From Oryzias latipes (lineage: Eukaryota > Chordata > Actinopteri > Beloniformes > Adrianichthyidae): a stretch of 64,000 bases of DNA. Position 1 is the first letter of the stretch. Each line of letters starts with the position of its first letter. A program made the position numbers and the translations under genes. Positions 48,800 through 61,586 of this stretch are shown here, in pieces. The stretch spans positions 17,715,311 to 17,779,310 of the forward strand of contig NC_019866.2 in NCBI RefSeq assembly GCF_002234675.1, written 5' to 3'. Under the pieces are notes generated by a model. That model saw nothing but the letters and a program-made list of their open reading frames with translations. It did not search any database and was not told the origin of the DNA.

Positions 48800-51400
48800 A
48801 TGCAAAACTGTTTTCTTTATAGATTTTAATGAGGCAAAAGGGGGGTGTTTCAATCGCAGTTGGAATACCTGAACGATAAATTTCACAGTAGTATATTATC
48901 ACACTACCAGCTGTAAGTTTCCTTTTTAGTCACTGGGTCTTTTTGGCCTAGAACACCTGAATGATGCGGAAGATGCTGCATCGTCCACTGGAGTTTAAAA
49001 AAAATAAAAGCTTCCCCCGATTTGCCTTCATCTGGATTCATTAATCGTGTCATTATTGTTGATCTGATGCGATTTGAACAAAATATTTGTTGCACAAAAA
49101 GTTTTTCCTATAACAATGAGACAGTTTGATGAGCAGACTGGAAATCCTTTTGGAAAAATGCAACCTTACCCAAATCCTCTTTTGTGACAATATGGATACC
49201 AACAAGTGTTCAGTATACAGTTTAGCCATTTATTAGATGAAAACAAAAATCCAAGAAGCATATGATGATTGAGTTGGCTCCACAGACATGTGGCATGAGT
49301 CAGCGTTTTTGGTAACGATGTTGCTGAAGGCTTGGAGTGACTCTGGAATTTTGCAGATGCAGACTGAACAGGTAACTCGGTTTGTTAAACATTTTCCTTC
49401 GATTAATTAAATTACATTTTTTGATTGCCCTCATGAATCCTCATATACACTCCCTCAAACAGAAGTATGTTATGACTTAATACTAGAAATGCATTGTGGG
49501 AAAATTCCTATAGCAAAGCTAGCTAAGGCTGACCCAAGCTAGAAAAGTGACTTTAAAAATAAAATTAAAAAATCATCTCAGAGGTTTCATTTTCAACCAG
49601 AATAAAACCTCAAACTCCAACTTGATGGTATAAGAATGAACAAATCTTTGCGATGAGCAGAGCCAACTGCCACGTTTCAGCACAGTAACAAGTTCACAAC
49701 TGGCATGCTTCAAAAGCTGAGACCAAAAAAGATGGAAAAATAAAATGAAAGTTAAAAAACTTTATAGCATTACAAGTCAGCTTTTGCGTGTATTACAGGT
49801 AGAACAATACTTTTAGAAGCATGTCAGCTTATTCTGTATTTCTAATTTATTTTTTAAAAGATTTGATCATTTTTGTTAGTGTAACCCTTGTGCCATCCTA
49901 GACACTTTAACGTTGGGAGTTGGGTCATCTAGACCCACTAGACAGTGCGCTGAACCTTTTTTCTTCAATGATTTGTGATCTTCACTGGTGTCCATAAATC
50001 ACATGAAATCTTTCCACCTTTATCATGGTAGGGAGAACACGTCAATGTAAGGGTGGGGTCATCTAAAATAGCACAAGGGTTAAGCTGCTACCCCCAAAGA
50101 TGCCAAACACGTGTGCAGGGGGTACTTCACATTATCTGATTGCCGAAAACACCCAAAAATTGACCGTTTTCTCCTACTCCGACTTTATGAAAGGCATCGG
50201 GTCGCAGCCATCGCTCTGTACCAAAATCCAACTATGTTTTTAATAATGCACACACGCCCTTCAACACCTGTTTCATCAGCATCTGACGGGGTGGTCCTCA
50301 AATCACACACCAATAACAAAAAACATTTCTGGGATCTTTTTTAAATTTCCTTTCAGCACCAATCACTGTTTAATAAGTTAAATTATATTTTAAACAGCAA
50401 AAGTCATAAAATATTGAAGAAATGCTCCAAAATAAGTCATTTTTAAGAATTCTGAATTTTTTTTTTGTTTCTTCAAAACCTGAACACTAGCCGGACTGCT
50501 TGGGACTCCAAAGGCTACAAGCAAATTACAATGGAAGAGCCGATTTGTTTGCACGAGTTCAGAGATGGAAACGCTAAGTGCAAAAAACAAATTATAATTG
50601 CAACTCATCAGAATCATCACACAACCACAAAAAGCAGCAGCTGCTTTTGCTAAGGGTGAACAGAGAGCATCACAGTAAACAAGTGGGCAGTCTCAGAAGC
50701 TGTGGACACAAGAGTTTCTCTTTTAAAAACAAAAAGCTTAAATGCAAACTGAACTTTTGCTGCAAACGATTGCAACAAACAAATAATGTTAACACTGGTA
50801 GTTAAAACAAAAACGTGACGGTCAACGACTAAAGCAAAAGTGGCAAGGAGAGTCTGAGGGATCAGACTTTAACAGGCTGCTGTTGGACGCCGTCGGATGA
50901 TCTCCAGCAAGGACATCCTTTAAGAGCTGAAATGATGACGGGGCTGTCCGATAAAATGAAATGAATTGATTATGGCCCTCGCTTCCTTATTTAAGGTGGT
51001 GGGTGAGTATGGGGTGAGGGACGGGCACAGACATTGCAAACATCCAAGTGGCTTTGTGTTCGTCTAGCAGCATGGTCTGTTTTCACCCATGGAGAGCTGT
51101 CTGCTTCCTAAATGAGTTTTTTGTCGTCTCCTTTGCAAGGCGGAGGTGTGAGGAGTGTGTGCTGGTCTTCACACAAAAACACACTCGTTCTGATTGTGTA
51201 TTAAGGATTTGTTTTTAGTGTTGACAAAAGGAGACTAAACTGATGAAACCTCACTGTGGGTGTGATTTTCACTAAATCCATGCATCTGAGTGTCCGTCTC
51301 AACACAGGTGCATTTGTACCACATGAGACCCCACACAAGGGAAGTGGCTCAACAACTCAATCCTTCCCACCCCTCCTCCTCAACATCGCTAGGTGGCAGA
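48800..51400. other. Region between convergent DCTN5 and HAPSTR1; probable HAPSTR1 3' UTR
   Basis: No coding frame is recognised. AATAAA on the minus strand (plus tttatt) occurs near 49228, which would give HAPSTR1 a 3' UTR of about 2.2 kb. A TTAA MITE copy lies at 49885-50079. The remaining sequence, including a GC-richer part 50850-51250, is unassigned. Confidence 0.45.
49885..50079 (+). mobile_element. TTAA-type MITE, copy 4
   Basis: 195 bp, starts cccttgtgcc and ends gcacaaggg with TTAA at 50080-50083; the left flank gtaa is one base off. It would lie in the HAPSTR1 3' UTR if that extends to the signal near 49228. Confidence 0.88.
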
Positions 51401-54400
51401 TCAGATCATCCTGTTGCGTTTGTGAGTGGGAGAGTCTGTGATTACATCACTACACTGGGTGGAGTTTCGTTTCCTGGTCACTCCCCCTCCAGCAGAGGCG
51501 GAGCCTGTAGAGTCTAGATGCAGTGCCATCTCCTCTGAGATGAAAGTGTTCAGGTCCACGTCCTGGAGACCGTTGCGCCTGCCGCGACACACTGATCCAG
51601 AGCCAGAAGAGCCCCCTCCGCCTGCGTTACTGCTGCTCCCGCTTACATGGGTGGGGGAGCCCGGAGCACCAGAGCGCACGCTAATGCTCGCCATGGCCCC
51701 ACTCAGACCTGCAGACGGACCAGAGGACAGGATGGAAATGAGAGGGGGGGGGTCAAAGACCAATATTTAAAGCAAAACATATACTACATACTACTTACCA
51801 CCCTTAGACATATTTTCTGCAGTGCGGCAGTGGTTAGATATTTGCCTGAGTTGTGGGTGGGACCAATGGTGCAGATATAACCCTCTGCCGATATTCCACC
51901 ACCTTTTTGTTTACACTCCCTCCTGGTAGCCCACAGCAACCCACAACCCCAAGCTAACATTAGCGGTCCAACAAAAAATGGCGAGCAATATCAGAGGTAT
52001 CCCGCCATACAGTTTGAGCTTGATGGCAGCTCGAACAAGAAAAATGAAGATGCTAATGGATCCATTTGTCGGCTGGTCCATCTGAATGGAGCAGGGAGAC
52101 TTTGGCACATCCATTTCAGTTGCTGAGTCAAAAATATGAGCTTTTTCAAACGGCAGATATTTGTCTACTCCTAATCAATCATCCATCATGAGATAAATGC
52201 TACAAGAACATGTTAAAAACACTCTCTCATTGGAGTAGGTCTTTAAATTTGTACCCAAACTGAAAACTTCAACATCAGCTCCTCTACAGCAATACTGACA
52301 TTTTTATCAGGGTCATTGGTTCCGTTTCCATTCACTATGAAATTGTACAAATTGGATTTGCGATTATAAATTTGCCTTGTGGAAACATGGCAATTTTGGA
52401 AAAAAACTTGCAATTATCGAAATAAGCTTTTTTTTGGGGAGGTAGTTTTTGAGGCATATCAAAATTGACATATTTCACAAAACTGCCCCAGAAAAACTTT
52501 TTCCAAATTAAATGAGTCACATGACCAACAACTCTGCACAGGTAGCCAGTTTGTTGATAGTGATGGCGATGCGCTTCTTGGTAGGAATTGGCTCCCTTGG
52601 GTATTGCACAGCAGGCGCCACAGCAGGTCCCACAGCTCATCAAAAGTTGATCATGTCAAGCAGAGTTGTTGGATTCACTGCTCCCCTGGAAAATCACCAA
52701 CCACTATTTTACAAAATAGCCTCATTCGTGGCTGCTCCCACGTGTAAGGAGCTTGCTGCCCTATGGCCTGAATAAGACGCTGACGTCCCCTTTGATAGAT
52801 GATGATGTGCTGTGGCAGAAATTTGAATGTAACTTCTGTAAAATCAAAATATTGTTTATTCGCATAATTGTGATTTATTGGAAACAGTAATTGCAAACTT
52901 GTTTTTTCGTTCGACATTGCTACAATTTCAATAGTTTTGCCCACATGTGTAACTGAAATGCAGCTATTGTTATCATTGGAAGTGTTTAATAAAAACGGCT
53001 ATTAGAGGCTGAAAAACATCCAGCATCATAATACTTGATCCTTTAGGCTGAATGCTTCTCCCTAGCCCTACAATCACACAGAATACTAGTTATGACTAGG
53101 GCTGGGTGATTAATCGATTTAATTAATTTGTTGTTTTATACCATTTATTTTTGGCACAAAATAAATAAATAACATACATAAAATAGAGATTTTGTTGTCC
53201 CAGGTCCCTGTTCTCTTGTGATTCCATTGTTTGAAGTAAAGTCAGTTCGTCGGTCTCTCGCAAAGCGCAGATGTCGCTGATATATTTATTACTGGGTTGG
53301 CCTTTGCCTATTTGATGCTAAACACAGGGAGATGCATTGCTATGCATTGAGTCACCTCAACAGATCCCAGTTGTTCCAGTTTAGGACAAACAAGCATCAA
53401 GCTAGCTAGCTAGCTCCCTCATTTCTTATTAGATTTTAATAAAACATGGCTCTAACTAAAGCTTGGAAAATGATTGATCTTGTGGTATATTTAAATATAT
53501 ATCATCTCTAAAGATTAATCTGTAAACAGTAATCTGTAAACAACAACTGCACGTTCGAATGTTACAGGTAACACACATTGCTGTCAAATGAACAGCTTTT
53601 AAATATATGTGATTTTGCCTATAAGCCAAAATCTATGTAACTAAGATTGTAAATGCTTGTCACCCAAACCAAGAAAAGAGGGAAATAAATGAAGTTCAAT
53701 AGCTTGAATGGCTGATTAACTTCACAAAGCTAACAAAGCCCTTTTCTTTTTAAAAAAATCTTTCTCTACCACACATGCAAATAAAATGAGGTAAGCAACA
53801 CCTTGTAAAAATCCACCATAAAAATAAAAAGTTTGAAACTATAACTGTTTTTTATCTTGCATTATTTTTGCATTACATACATAGCAAATGTATCTCAATT
53901 GCAGTTAAAAAAATTCATTTAGACTATTTTAAAGTCCTTTGAAAATAATAAGGCTCCTCCTCTCAGATGGCATCTTTGGCTGATACAAGAAACTTTATTT
54001 TTTAACTTAAGAACATGCATCATAACATCACACACACAGTAAGAGATCTATGTAAAGGGTCTGGCAGGTTAAAGTTTTGGGGCACAGCTCCTAACAACAG
54101 CTCTCTTCAATGTCTCTACCTGGGCAGAAGGTGAGCATTGCATTATCTAGCTGGGCTGATGTTGGTAGGGCAGAGGCCATTCGCACATATTTATATGTGA
54201 CCCGCACAATTTCTGCTAGTTGCCTCCGTGTAGCATTCAATTTAAGATGATGAAGCAGCAGAACGTGACATTTTTAATTGTTACATACTGATGCTAAACG
54301 CTACGATGCTGTGCTAAAGAGCTGTTCCGTGTGGCGCCTACACGTAATCGCGGACCCGTTTAAAATGCAAAATTTATTTTCACGGACCGAACTTTAAGAC

Positions 54401-57400
54401 GTAGCGGATAAATGCAAAAAATGTATTCGTAGAAAATTTATAAAAACTGTATTTTATAAATATAAGAGGCACATTGTATTGAATTTTATTAGAAGTGCCT
54501 TTGTAACATTACAGAATTGGAGTGGAGCTGAACTCTTTCACACGCTGCATCACTACAGGGCAGGCCCATCCTTCCACAGCCAAGCAAAACACACTTATCT
54601 ATGCACCATATGACAGAGGATAACTAGAGGACATAGTATCGCACACAAACACAGTATTGAGGACAGGCCAAAGTCCTTGTGAACTTTTGAAGTGTCTTCT
54701 AATGCCACAGCAAAGAATTAAGATGACCTTTCTCCACTTTTATCTTCACCAAGATAACTCTGAAGGCTCCAAAACAAATTGGAGACAATTTAGTAACTTG
54801 AACAATCACTTTTATGAAAAACCAGAAAGGTTTTTATCCAGGCAAGGCTATGATTTGCTTACCATGCAGAGCTATGGCCTCTCTGAAAGGCTCCAGGTCT
54901 GCTTCCACAGATGAGCCGGTCTCCACAGGTGAATTGGCCCGGCTGGGGGCCACCACAGCCAGTCGAGAGTTGGTCCTGCTACTCCTATGAGGAGGCAATT
55001 TGCCGCACAAGAAACTGATGAGATCCTCTCTTCTGATGGTTCTTCTGCGCTTTTTCACCCATGCCAACATGTCCTGTAGGTCAACAAATGTGGCACTTTC
55101 AGACACAGTTTTGAAATCTCTTTTGTTAAAGACGCTCTACGATGAAAACGGTTTTTAATATGTTCTTCTGGCATTTTTTTTTATGATGGAGGACATATAT
55201 TTAAGCTTGAAACTATATTTCTGTTTTTTTTTCTAAATTGTAAATCAGAAGGAAATAAAACAAAGGTTGTTAGAAAAAATACACTGGGTCGGCCACATGC
55301 TCCCTATGAAGGGCCGTGCGAGACATTTAATTCTGAACGGTCACAGACCTATATTCTCACTCACGCATATATAAATATACTCACATTCACATACATTCTC
55401 ACACTCACATACAGTCATGGCCAAAAGTTTTGAGAATTACATAAATATTGAAAATTGGAAAAGTTGCTGCTTAAGGTTTTATAATAGCAATTTGCAAATA
55501 CTCCAGAATGTTAGAAAGAGTGATCAGATGAATTGCATGGTTCTTTCCACTGCATTTCATTGCTGTCATAAAGGAACCTGCTAAGACGATTACGGTAATC
55601 TTATTAACTCAGGTAAGAATGTGGATGAGCACAAGGCTGAAGATCATTATGTTAGGCTGATTGGGTTAGAACGGCAGATTTAACATGTTAAAAGCAGGGT
55701 GATGCTTGAAATCATTGTTCTTCCATTGATAACCATGGTGACCTGCAAAGAAATGCGTGCAGCCATCATTGTGTTGCATAAAGATGGCTTCACAGGCAAG
55801 AATATTGTGGCTACTAAATCAACAATTTCTAGGATCATTAAGAACTTCAAGTGGAGAAGTTGAATTCTTGTTAAGAAGGCTTCAGGGCGTCCAAGAAAGT
55901 CCAGCAAGCGCCAGGATCGTCTCCTAAAGAGGATTCAGCTGCGGGATCGGAGTGCCACCAGTGCAGAGCTTGCTCAGGAATGGCAGCAGGCAGGTGTGAG
56001 TGCATCTGAAAGCACAGCGAGGCGAAGACTTTCGGAAGATGGCCTGGTGTCAAGAAAGGCACTAAGAAGCCACTTCTCTCCAAAAAAAAACAACAAAAAA
56101 AAACAGCAGGGACAGATTGATCTTCTGCAAAAAAGGTATGGAAAATGGACTGCTGAGGACTGGGGCAAAGTCACATTCTTCGATGAAGCCTCTTTCCGAT
56201 TGTCTGGGGCACCTGGATAAAGGCTTGACTGGAGAAGAAAAGGTGAGCGCTACAATCAGTCGTATGTCATGCCAACAGCAAAGCATCCTGATACCATTCA
56301 TGTGTGGGGTTGCTGCTCATCTAAGGGAGTGGGCTCACTCACAATTTTGCCCAAAAACACAGTCGTGAATAAATAATGGTACCAAAAACACCCGGCAACT
56401 TCTTCAATCCAACAACAGTTTGGTGACGAACAATGCATTTTCCAGCGCGATGGAGCACCGTGCCATGAGGCAAAATTGATAACTAAAAGTGGCTCTGGGA
56501 CCAAAACGTTGAAATTTTGGGTCCATGCCCTGGAAACGCCCCAGATCTTAATCCCATTGAGAACATGTGGCCTATTCCTCTTGACAGAACTGGTGTAACT
56601 GAGCCAAGTTTGTAGGCCCTCTTGCATGTAGATGCCTTTTCAGTACCGACCATAAATGTTCAATAGGATATAGATCCGGGCTCTGTGATGGCCACTCCAA
56701 AACATTGACTTTGTTATATTTTATAAGCCACTTTGTAACCGGTTTGGAAGTATGCTTCGGGTCTTTGTCCATTTGGAAGATCCATTGGCGCCCAAGCTTC
56801 AGCTTTCTGGCTGATGTCTTAAGATGTTGCTTCAATATTTCCACATACCGTTCTTTCCTCATGATGCCATGTATTTTGTGAAGTGCACCAGTCCCTCCAG
56901 TAGCAAAACAACCCCACAACATGATGCTAACACCCCATGTTTTACAGTTGGGATGGTGTCCCGAGGCCTGCAGGCTTCCCCCTTTTTCCTCTAAACATAT
57001 TGATAGTTAAATAGTAGCCTGTCAGCCAATGTCTGTACAATGCTCGGTTCACTGTTAATGACACATTATTCCCAACTTCAGTCAGCATCTTCACAACATC
57101 TATTGCCTTTGTCCTTGGGTTGTTGTGGACATATCGGACCAAGGTACGTAAATCTCTGGGACACAGAACCAGTCTCCTTCCTGAGCGATACGATGGCTCG
57201 ATGTTCCCATGTTTATACTTGTGTACAATTATCTGAACAGATGAACTTGGAGCCTTCAAACATCTGGAAATTGCACCCAAGGATGAACCAGACTTGTGGT
57301 AATATCTTGACTGATTTCTTTCGACTGTCCCACGATGTTTTACAAACAAGCGTGTTTCACTGAGCGGGCCACTGACCAGCTCTGTGGCCTTGTGGTACAG

Positions 57401-60400
57401 TGTCCTCCCTGTGACTGGAAGGTTGGGAGTTCAAAGGTCGCAGCTGTGTCTCACTGCTCCCCCAGGGGATGGGTCAAATGCAGAGAACAAATTTCACACA
57501 CCTAGGTGTGTGACAGATAATGGGACTTTAACAAATGTAACCTAATATATATCCAAAGTGTGTGTCTAATCAACTCAAATGCTGTCAATAAACATATCAG
57601 AAGCATCCAAAGAGATGACATCACCATCTGGGGTTTCCCAGATTTTTAAAGGCATAGGGATCTTAGCGTACGGAACCTTTTGACTTTGATAAGAGTAACA
57701 ACTTTTCTAAAAAAAAAAACCTACCCTCACTATTCTGACATTTAGCAAAAGGAAATAATTGTGTTAATTGTAATTGACCTAAAACAGGAGAAGTTTATAT
57801 TTATATCATGTCTGACGGTGAGAAAAAAAAGCCATAGGTGTGTTTTTATGTGGTGCATGTAATCTTCTGGATTCAACTGTAAATGATGACCCATATTTCC
57901 TTTTGCTTTTCTTGTATATCATATCAATGCGAATAAACGTAAGAGACTGGTCACTCGAATATGTTAAACTTTTTTTTTTTTTTGAATCACACACTGCAGC
58001 AGGAGTCATCTCCAAATCCCACAAATAAACATTTTACTGCCTTAAAATTGTAAGTGTTGGATTGTCTTTGTTTATGAGTATACTCATCACAACAAGATGC
58101 AGGCCTACAGGAGCATACAAGACAAAATTAAACATGTACAACTATATAAAAAGTAAATGCTTAAATTAAATGTTCCTATTAGAGTAGATAGTTTTCTCTA
58201 TGTTTTCATAGTTTTACTTCAAAAATCTGGATAATCTGTGTGATGTCCATCACTTTAGAAGATTCTGCTGTTACCGTAGCAAATCTGAATTCTGTCCTCA
58301 TGTCCTTAATAAAAGAAAGTGACATTAATGAAAATTCTGAGAAAATGTCAATGTTTTTAATATTAAAAACCATGACATATATCTAAAGATATTAATGTGA
58401 AGACATTTTGAAAATGTAATCAAATTACTGGAATTAACTGAAATTATTACAATGTATATATTTATACAGTCTATTTTTGTTAAATATAAAGTGATTTTAT
58501 TTTTACTTACTGGTAAAAAGATAACAGAGGACTCCGTGAGAGCTTGTTAGAACATTTTAAACCCCAAACGCAGAACAAAAACCAAAATATAGCGTATATT
58601 CTAAAGCTAAAACGGATGAAACGAGATAAAACGCCAGCATTCTATTCCCAGAACCAACCGCGATCATCATCTGTCAATCATAAAACCGCACCCCTCATTA
58701 AGCAAAAATAAACACTTTTTTTTTAATTACAAACTTGGGGAAAAAAATTTCTTTCCCCGGATTTGTCAGTTTGTTACCTTCTGATTGGCTTCACCCCCAC
58801 CTGCTAGAATTACCGACTGGTCTAATCATGTGAGCATGTGGCGGCCTCTCAGCCAATCACAGCACGAAAAAAATCATCTGCTTTCTGTTTCCGCTGTACT
58901 CACACACACATACTTCTTTCACACACATATATACTTCTTTCACATGTATATATATAAATTATGAGTGTGAGAATATGTTAATGTAAGAGAGAGAATGTAT
59001 GTGAGGGTGAGAATATATGTATGCGAGTGGTTAAGAATGAAATGCGTCTTGTACAGACAGCAACTCAGAGGTGAATTTCTAATGAACTACTTCCGCTCTG
59101 CAGAAACTATGTTCTAGAAATTGACTTTTTTTTAATTTCCCAAAAAAACGACATAATTTTTATTTAACAAAAAACAACAACGCTGGGAACAATGAAAATG
59201 GGTAAAAAAGATGACCAGAGTAGGTCTTTCATTATGTCTGATTTATGACAATACCTCACACACATATACACACACCAAATGGTCTGTAGTGACTGTGACT
59301 CACCTTATTTCGGCGTTGGTGGCCAATCTGGATACCCCGATCAAAACTTCTCTGGTGGGCTTCTACACTCTCTGACAGGATACATGACAACAAGAAAATC
59401 ATCATGTCTGATCCCCATATCAGAAGTCAATAAACAACCCCATAGCATCTCTGGCATGTCACAGAGATGTTGCTGGGGACACCTACACACACGCGCTCTT
59501 TTATACCATAACTCCTCAACCCTTCCCGCAATCACCGTAAACTGAATATGATGCAGAGAAAAGTGGCTTTTCATATTGGCTTTCATATTGACTTCATAAC
59601 GTGAAGTGTTGCGAATCAGTGCAAAGCTGCTTTTCTTTGCAACAGAATCTGTTTCTTCTTCTTCATTGTCTTTTTCTACTGTTTGCTAGCGAATGTCTGC
59701 CACCCACAGTTGGAAGAAGGCTTGGTGCCAAATGGTGAGGCAGTGAAAATCTTGTGAATCTTGCTTCAAGCTTTTTACTTCACACCAGTATTCTGATAAC
59801 TGCATTTGACCAGACACAAAATGTAATCATCAATTTCTCCTGAATGATAAATTTCCAAATGGTTGGCACATCCGTAAATTAAAAAGGGACGCCATCCATT
59901 CGTCACTACCAAGTCCATGTTGCTGGCTGGTTAAAGTGGAACTGGTTCAACTTTCAATGTGCGTTCAAGCGCAACACTGCTTCTTCAAAAGAATTACAAC
60001 ACTGGAGCCAACGTTCTATTGTAAAGTGGTTAAAAAATTTAAAAAAATTATAAATAAATATTTAAAATAATTCTTAGATCTGCAGTGCAAATCTTATGAT
60101 AGCTAAACAGAATTCAAATTCTTCAAATGTTAAACTATAGTTACATTTTTAAATAACATTTAAAGTTCCAGAGCACAAAATAGTCTTTTACAAAAAATAA
60201 AGGAATTACATTTTTATGTACAGTAAGCAAAACAATTAACTTCTGCAGCCAACTGAAAGATTAAAAAAATAATAAAGATGTAAACTGTGTAAATACTGTA
60301 AATACTAAATACTGTCTCAATAAAGCATGTCAAGTAAACACACAATCAGAGTGTAAGGGGTCCAAACCAAACAGTTGTCGAAAATCTTTACAACCATAAA

Positions 60401-61586
60401 ACCTATGAAAATGTGTTCAGTTACCTTTGTAAATGTTGGTCACTGCTGTAGCTGCATTCTGAAATGGCACCCACAATGACAGGCCCTGCTGATGGCAAAC
60501 CCTGTCTGTGAGAGATGGAATACGGGAAGTTACTTCCACTACACAATTTCACAAGAAAGCTGCTATTTTACTCGCAAAAAGTCAGTCAATGTAAAACACA
60601 TCAAGTCAAACAATGACTGAAGTGGTGGTGACTCCGCAACGAACCGATATTTCCCCTGACCAGATTCTGATTACAATTTTGACTAAACTAATTTTCACTC
60701 CTTTTCTCCCTCTTCTCGGTCGACTACTCACTTGTGGGGTAAATGGCACTTCAACGGCCACGTGTAAGATGTGTACCAGATGTTAAGATTGTCAGCTGAG
60801 AATGTCCCGAAGCTAGGGTTGTTGTTTCCATCGCCATTTTCTAACTAGCCTGGCTAACATCACCGTTAGCTACATTTTAACTAATGTCAACAGAACAACA
60901 TAAATAGCAGCTATTTCAAAGCTACTGCTTTACAAATTGGGAAAATAGTGTCATACTTGGTTCCGAATTTTATATTGAGTAATTGAGTCTGTTTATAAAA
61001 CAAAACAAAAAAAGTCATCTCTCTGACAATCAATGTTACATTCCCGGTGTTATACCAAGATATGTTTCCCCTGACAGAATTTGTTTCCCCTGTAGCGGCA
61101 CGACGTCTGGCATCGTTGATTGTTTCATAGCACTTATATTATCTTGGCACAACACCAGCTAGCCGACAAACTTATATTATCTTGGCACAACACCAGCTAG
61201 CCGACAAACTTATATTATCTTGGCACAACACCAGCTAGCCGACAAACTAGCTAGCATTTAACCAACTACTTATGCCAGCGTTAGTTCCCTGTGTGTGGCT
61301 TTTGTAGCCAGATTGCTTTCACAAGTCGATAGCATAAGCAAAGATGTGTCCGAAAACGAAAAGACGTCAAGAAACAGCTGCCCTCCAAACCTTTATACAA
61401 CTGTGCGACAGCAGTAGCAGAGTTCTGAAACAGATGCCACAGTTTATCCTGGTTGTTGTCGGCCTCCTCTTCGCTTAGGTCTCTTTGCTCTGCTTCGGCC
61501 AAACACTGCCGCTCCCATTTTGAGAACCAGTGCTCGGGTCCGTGTTCCTGTATTTCCGAATCTCCGTCTTCTTTCTTCTCCTCCAT
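51401..61586 (-). CDS. HAPSTR1: HAPSTR1 (C16orf72), HUWE1-associated stress-response protein
   Basis: HAPSTR1 is a nuclear stress-response factor that partners with and is degraded by the E3 ligase HUWE1; it has no known enzymatic domain. Exons on the minus strand: 61586-61391, 60505-60425, 59371-59304, 55073-54863, 51708-51401, with matching phases, giving 287 residues (human about 275). It reads MEEKKEDGDSEIQEHGPEHW, FSKWERQCLAEAEQ, KLWHLFQNSATAVAQLYK, DRVCHQQGLSLWVPFQNAAT, SVEAHQRSFDRGIQIGHQRR, DMLAWVKKRRRTIRREDLIS, ...EPFREAIALHGLSGAMASIS, VDLNTFISEEMALHLDS and the C-terminus DVITDSPTHKRNRMI. Compared with human the last exon has extra Gly/Ser residues (NAGGGGSSGSGS) and (GSASAGGG). Exons 2 and 3 are short (27 and 22 codons) and do not stand out as ORFs. 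Confidence 0.95.
51709..54862 (-). other. HAPSTR1 intron 4 with several DNA repeats
   Basis: Contains the repeat 52318-52945, a hAT-like start at 53098 (tagggctgggtgattaatcg) and a segment at 54290-54480 related to 15100-15290. Between them (53130-54230) lies AT-rich sequence with a short agctagctagctagct run at 53399-53414. No gene is seen. Confidence 0.5.
52318..52945. mobile_element. MITE-like DNA repeat (partner of 32246-32770)
   Basis: The left end ggttccgtttccattcacta... and the right end '...caatttcaatagttttgccc' are imperfect inverse matches to each other ('aaattg...caattt', 'gtttcca...tggaaac'). The left half matches the repeat in NDUFAB1 intron 3. Non-coding. Confidence 0.55.
55320..55411. 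repeat. Low-complexity cattca/ctcaca repeat, inverted partner of 58940-59050
   Basis: Runs of 'attctcactcac', 'atacattctcacac' and a leading 'gagacatttaattctgaac' have an inverted relative at 58940-59050 ('gtgagaatatatgtatgcg', 'ttaagaatgaaatgcgtct'). Tc1 copy A begins directly at its end. Confidence 0.5.
55412..56572 (+). mobile_element. Tc1-like transposon A, 3'-truncated, transposase broken
   Basis: The left terminus cagtcatggccaaaagtttt is of a known Tc1 type. The transposase remnant (55861-56570) reads ASGRPRKSSKRQDRLLKRIQ (paired-like helix-turn-helix), SESTARRRLSEDGLVSRK, VTFFDEASFRLSG (first Asp), IHVWGCCSSKG, CIFQRDGAPCHEAK (second Asp) and PIENMWPI in the third-residue DD34E motif (Glu). 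An A-rich run of about 30 bp (56080-56105) and several frameshifts disrupt it. It ends abruptly against element B. Confidence 0.88.
56573..57365 (-). mobile_element. Tc1-like transposon B, truncated at both ends
   Basis: The minus-strand transposase starts near 57349 (FVKHRGTVERNQSRYYHKSG), continues RRLVLCPRDLRTLVRYVHNN and GNNVSLTVNRALYRHWLTGY, then MLWGCFATGGTGALHKIHGI, QMDKDPKHTSK (second Asp), SQSPDLYPIEHLWSVLKRHL (Glu) and ends LHQFCQEE at 56573. A stretch containing the first Asp is missing between GKRGKPAGLG and MLWGC. No terminal repeats remain. Confidence 0.85.
57366..57545 (+). mobile_element. tRNA-derived SINE
   Basis: Head 'tgtggccttgtggtacagtgt' and B-box-like 'gggagttcaaagg' (57425-57437), body 'aggggatgggtcaaatgcag agaacaaatttcacaca' and an end 'gacagataatgggactttaac', the usual end of a fish SINE family. 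It abuts Tc1 copy B. Confidence 0.75.
57546..59303 (-). other. HAPSTR1 intron 3, remaining part
   Basis: AT-rich with no gene recognised. It includes the low-complexity stretch 58890-59060 (inverted partner of 55320-55411) and a T-run at 57970-57982. Confidence 0.5.
59880..60000 (-). repeat. Repeat relative of the L1 target site
   Basis: Read on the minus strand, 'cattgaaagttgaaccagtt' and 'acttggtagtgacg' correspond to the sequence rejoined when the L1 at 2551-8094 is removed ('...aaagttgaaccaggtc...atttggtagtgatg'). Same interspersed family, unnamed here. Confidence 0.55.
61133..61246. repeat. Three perfect tandem copies of a 38-bp unit
   Basis: The unit starts cttatattatcttggcacaa and ends agctagccgacaaa; three identical head-to-tail copies lie in HAPSTR1 intron 1, 145 bp from exon 1. 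Identity of the copies points to recent duplication or an assembly effect. Confidence 0.92.
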
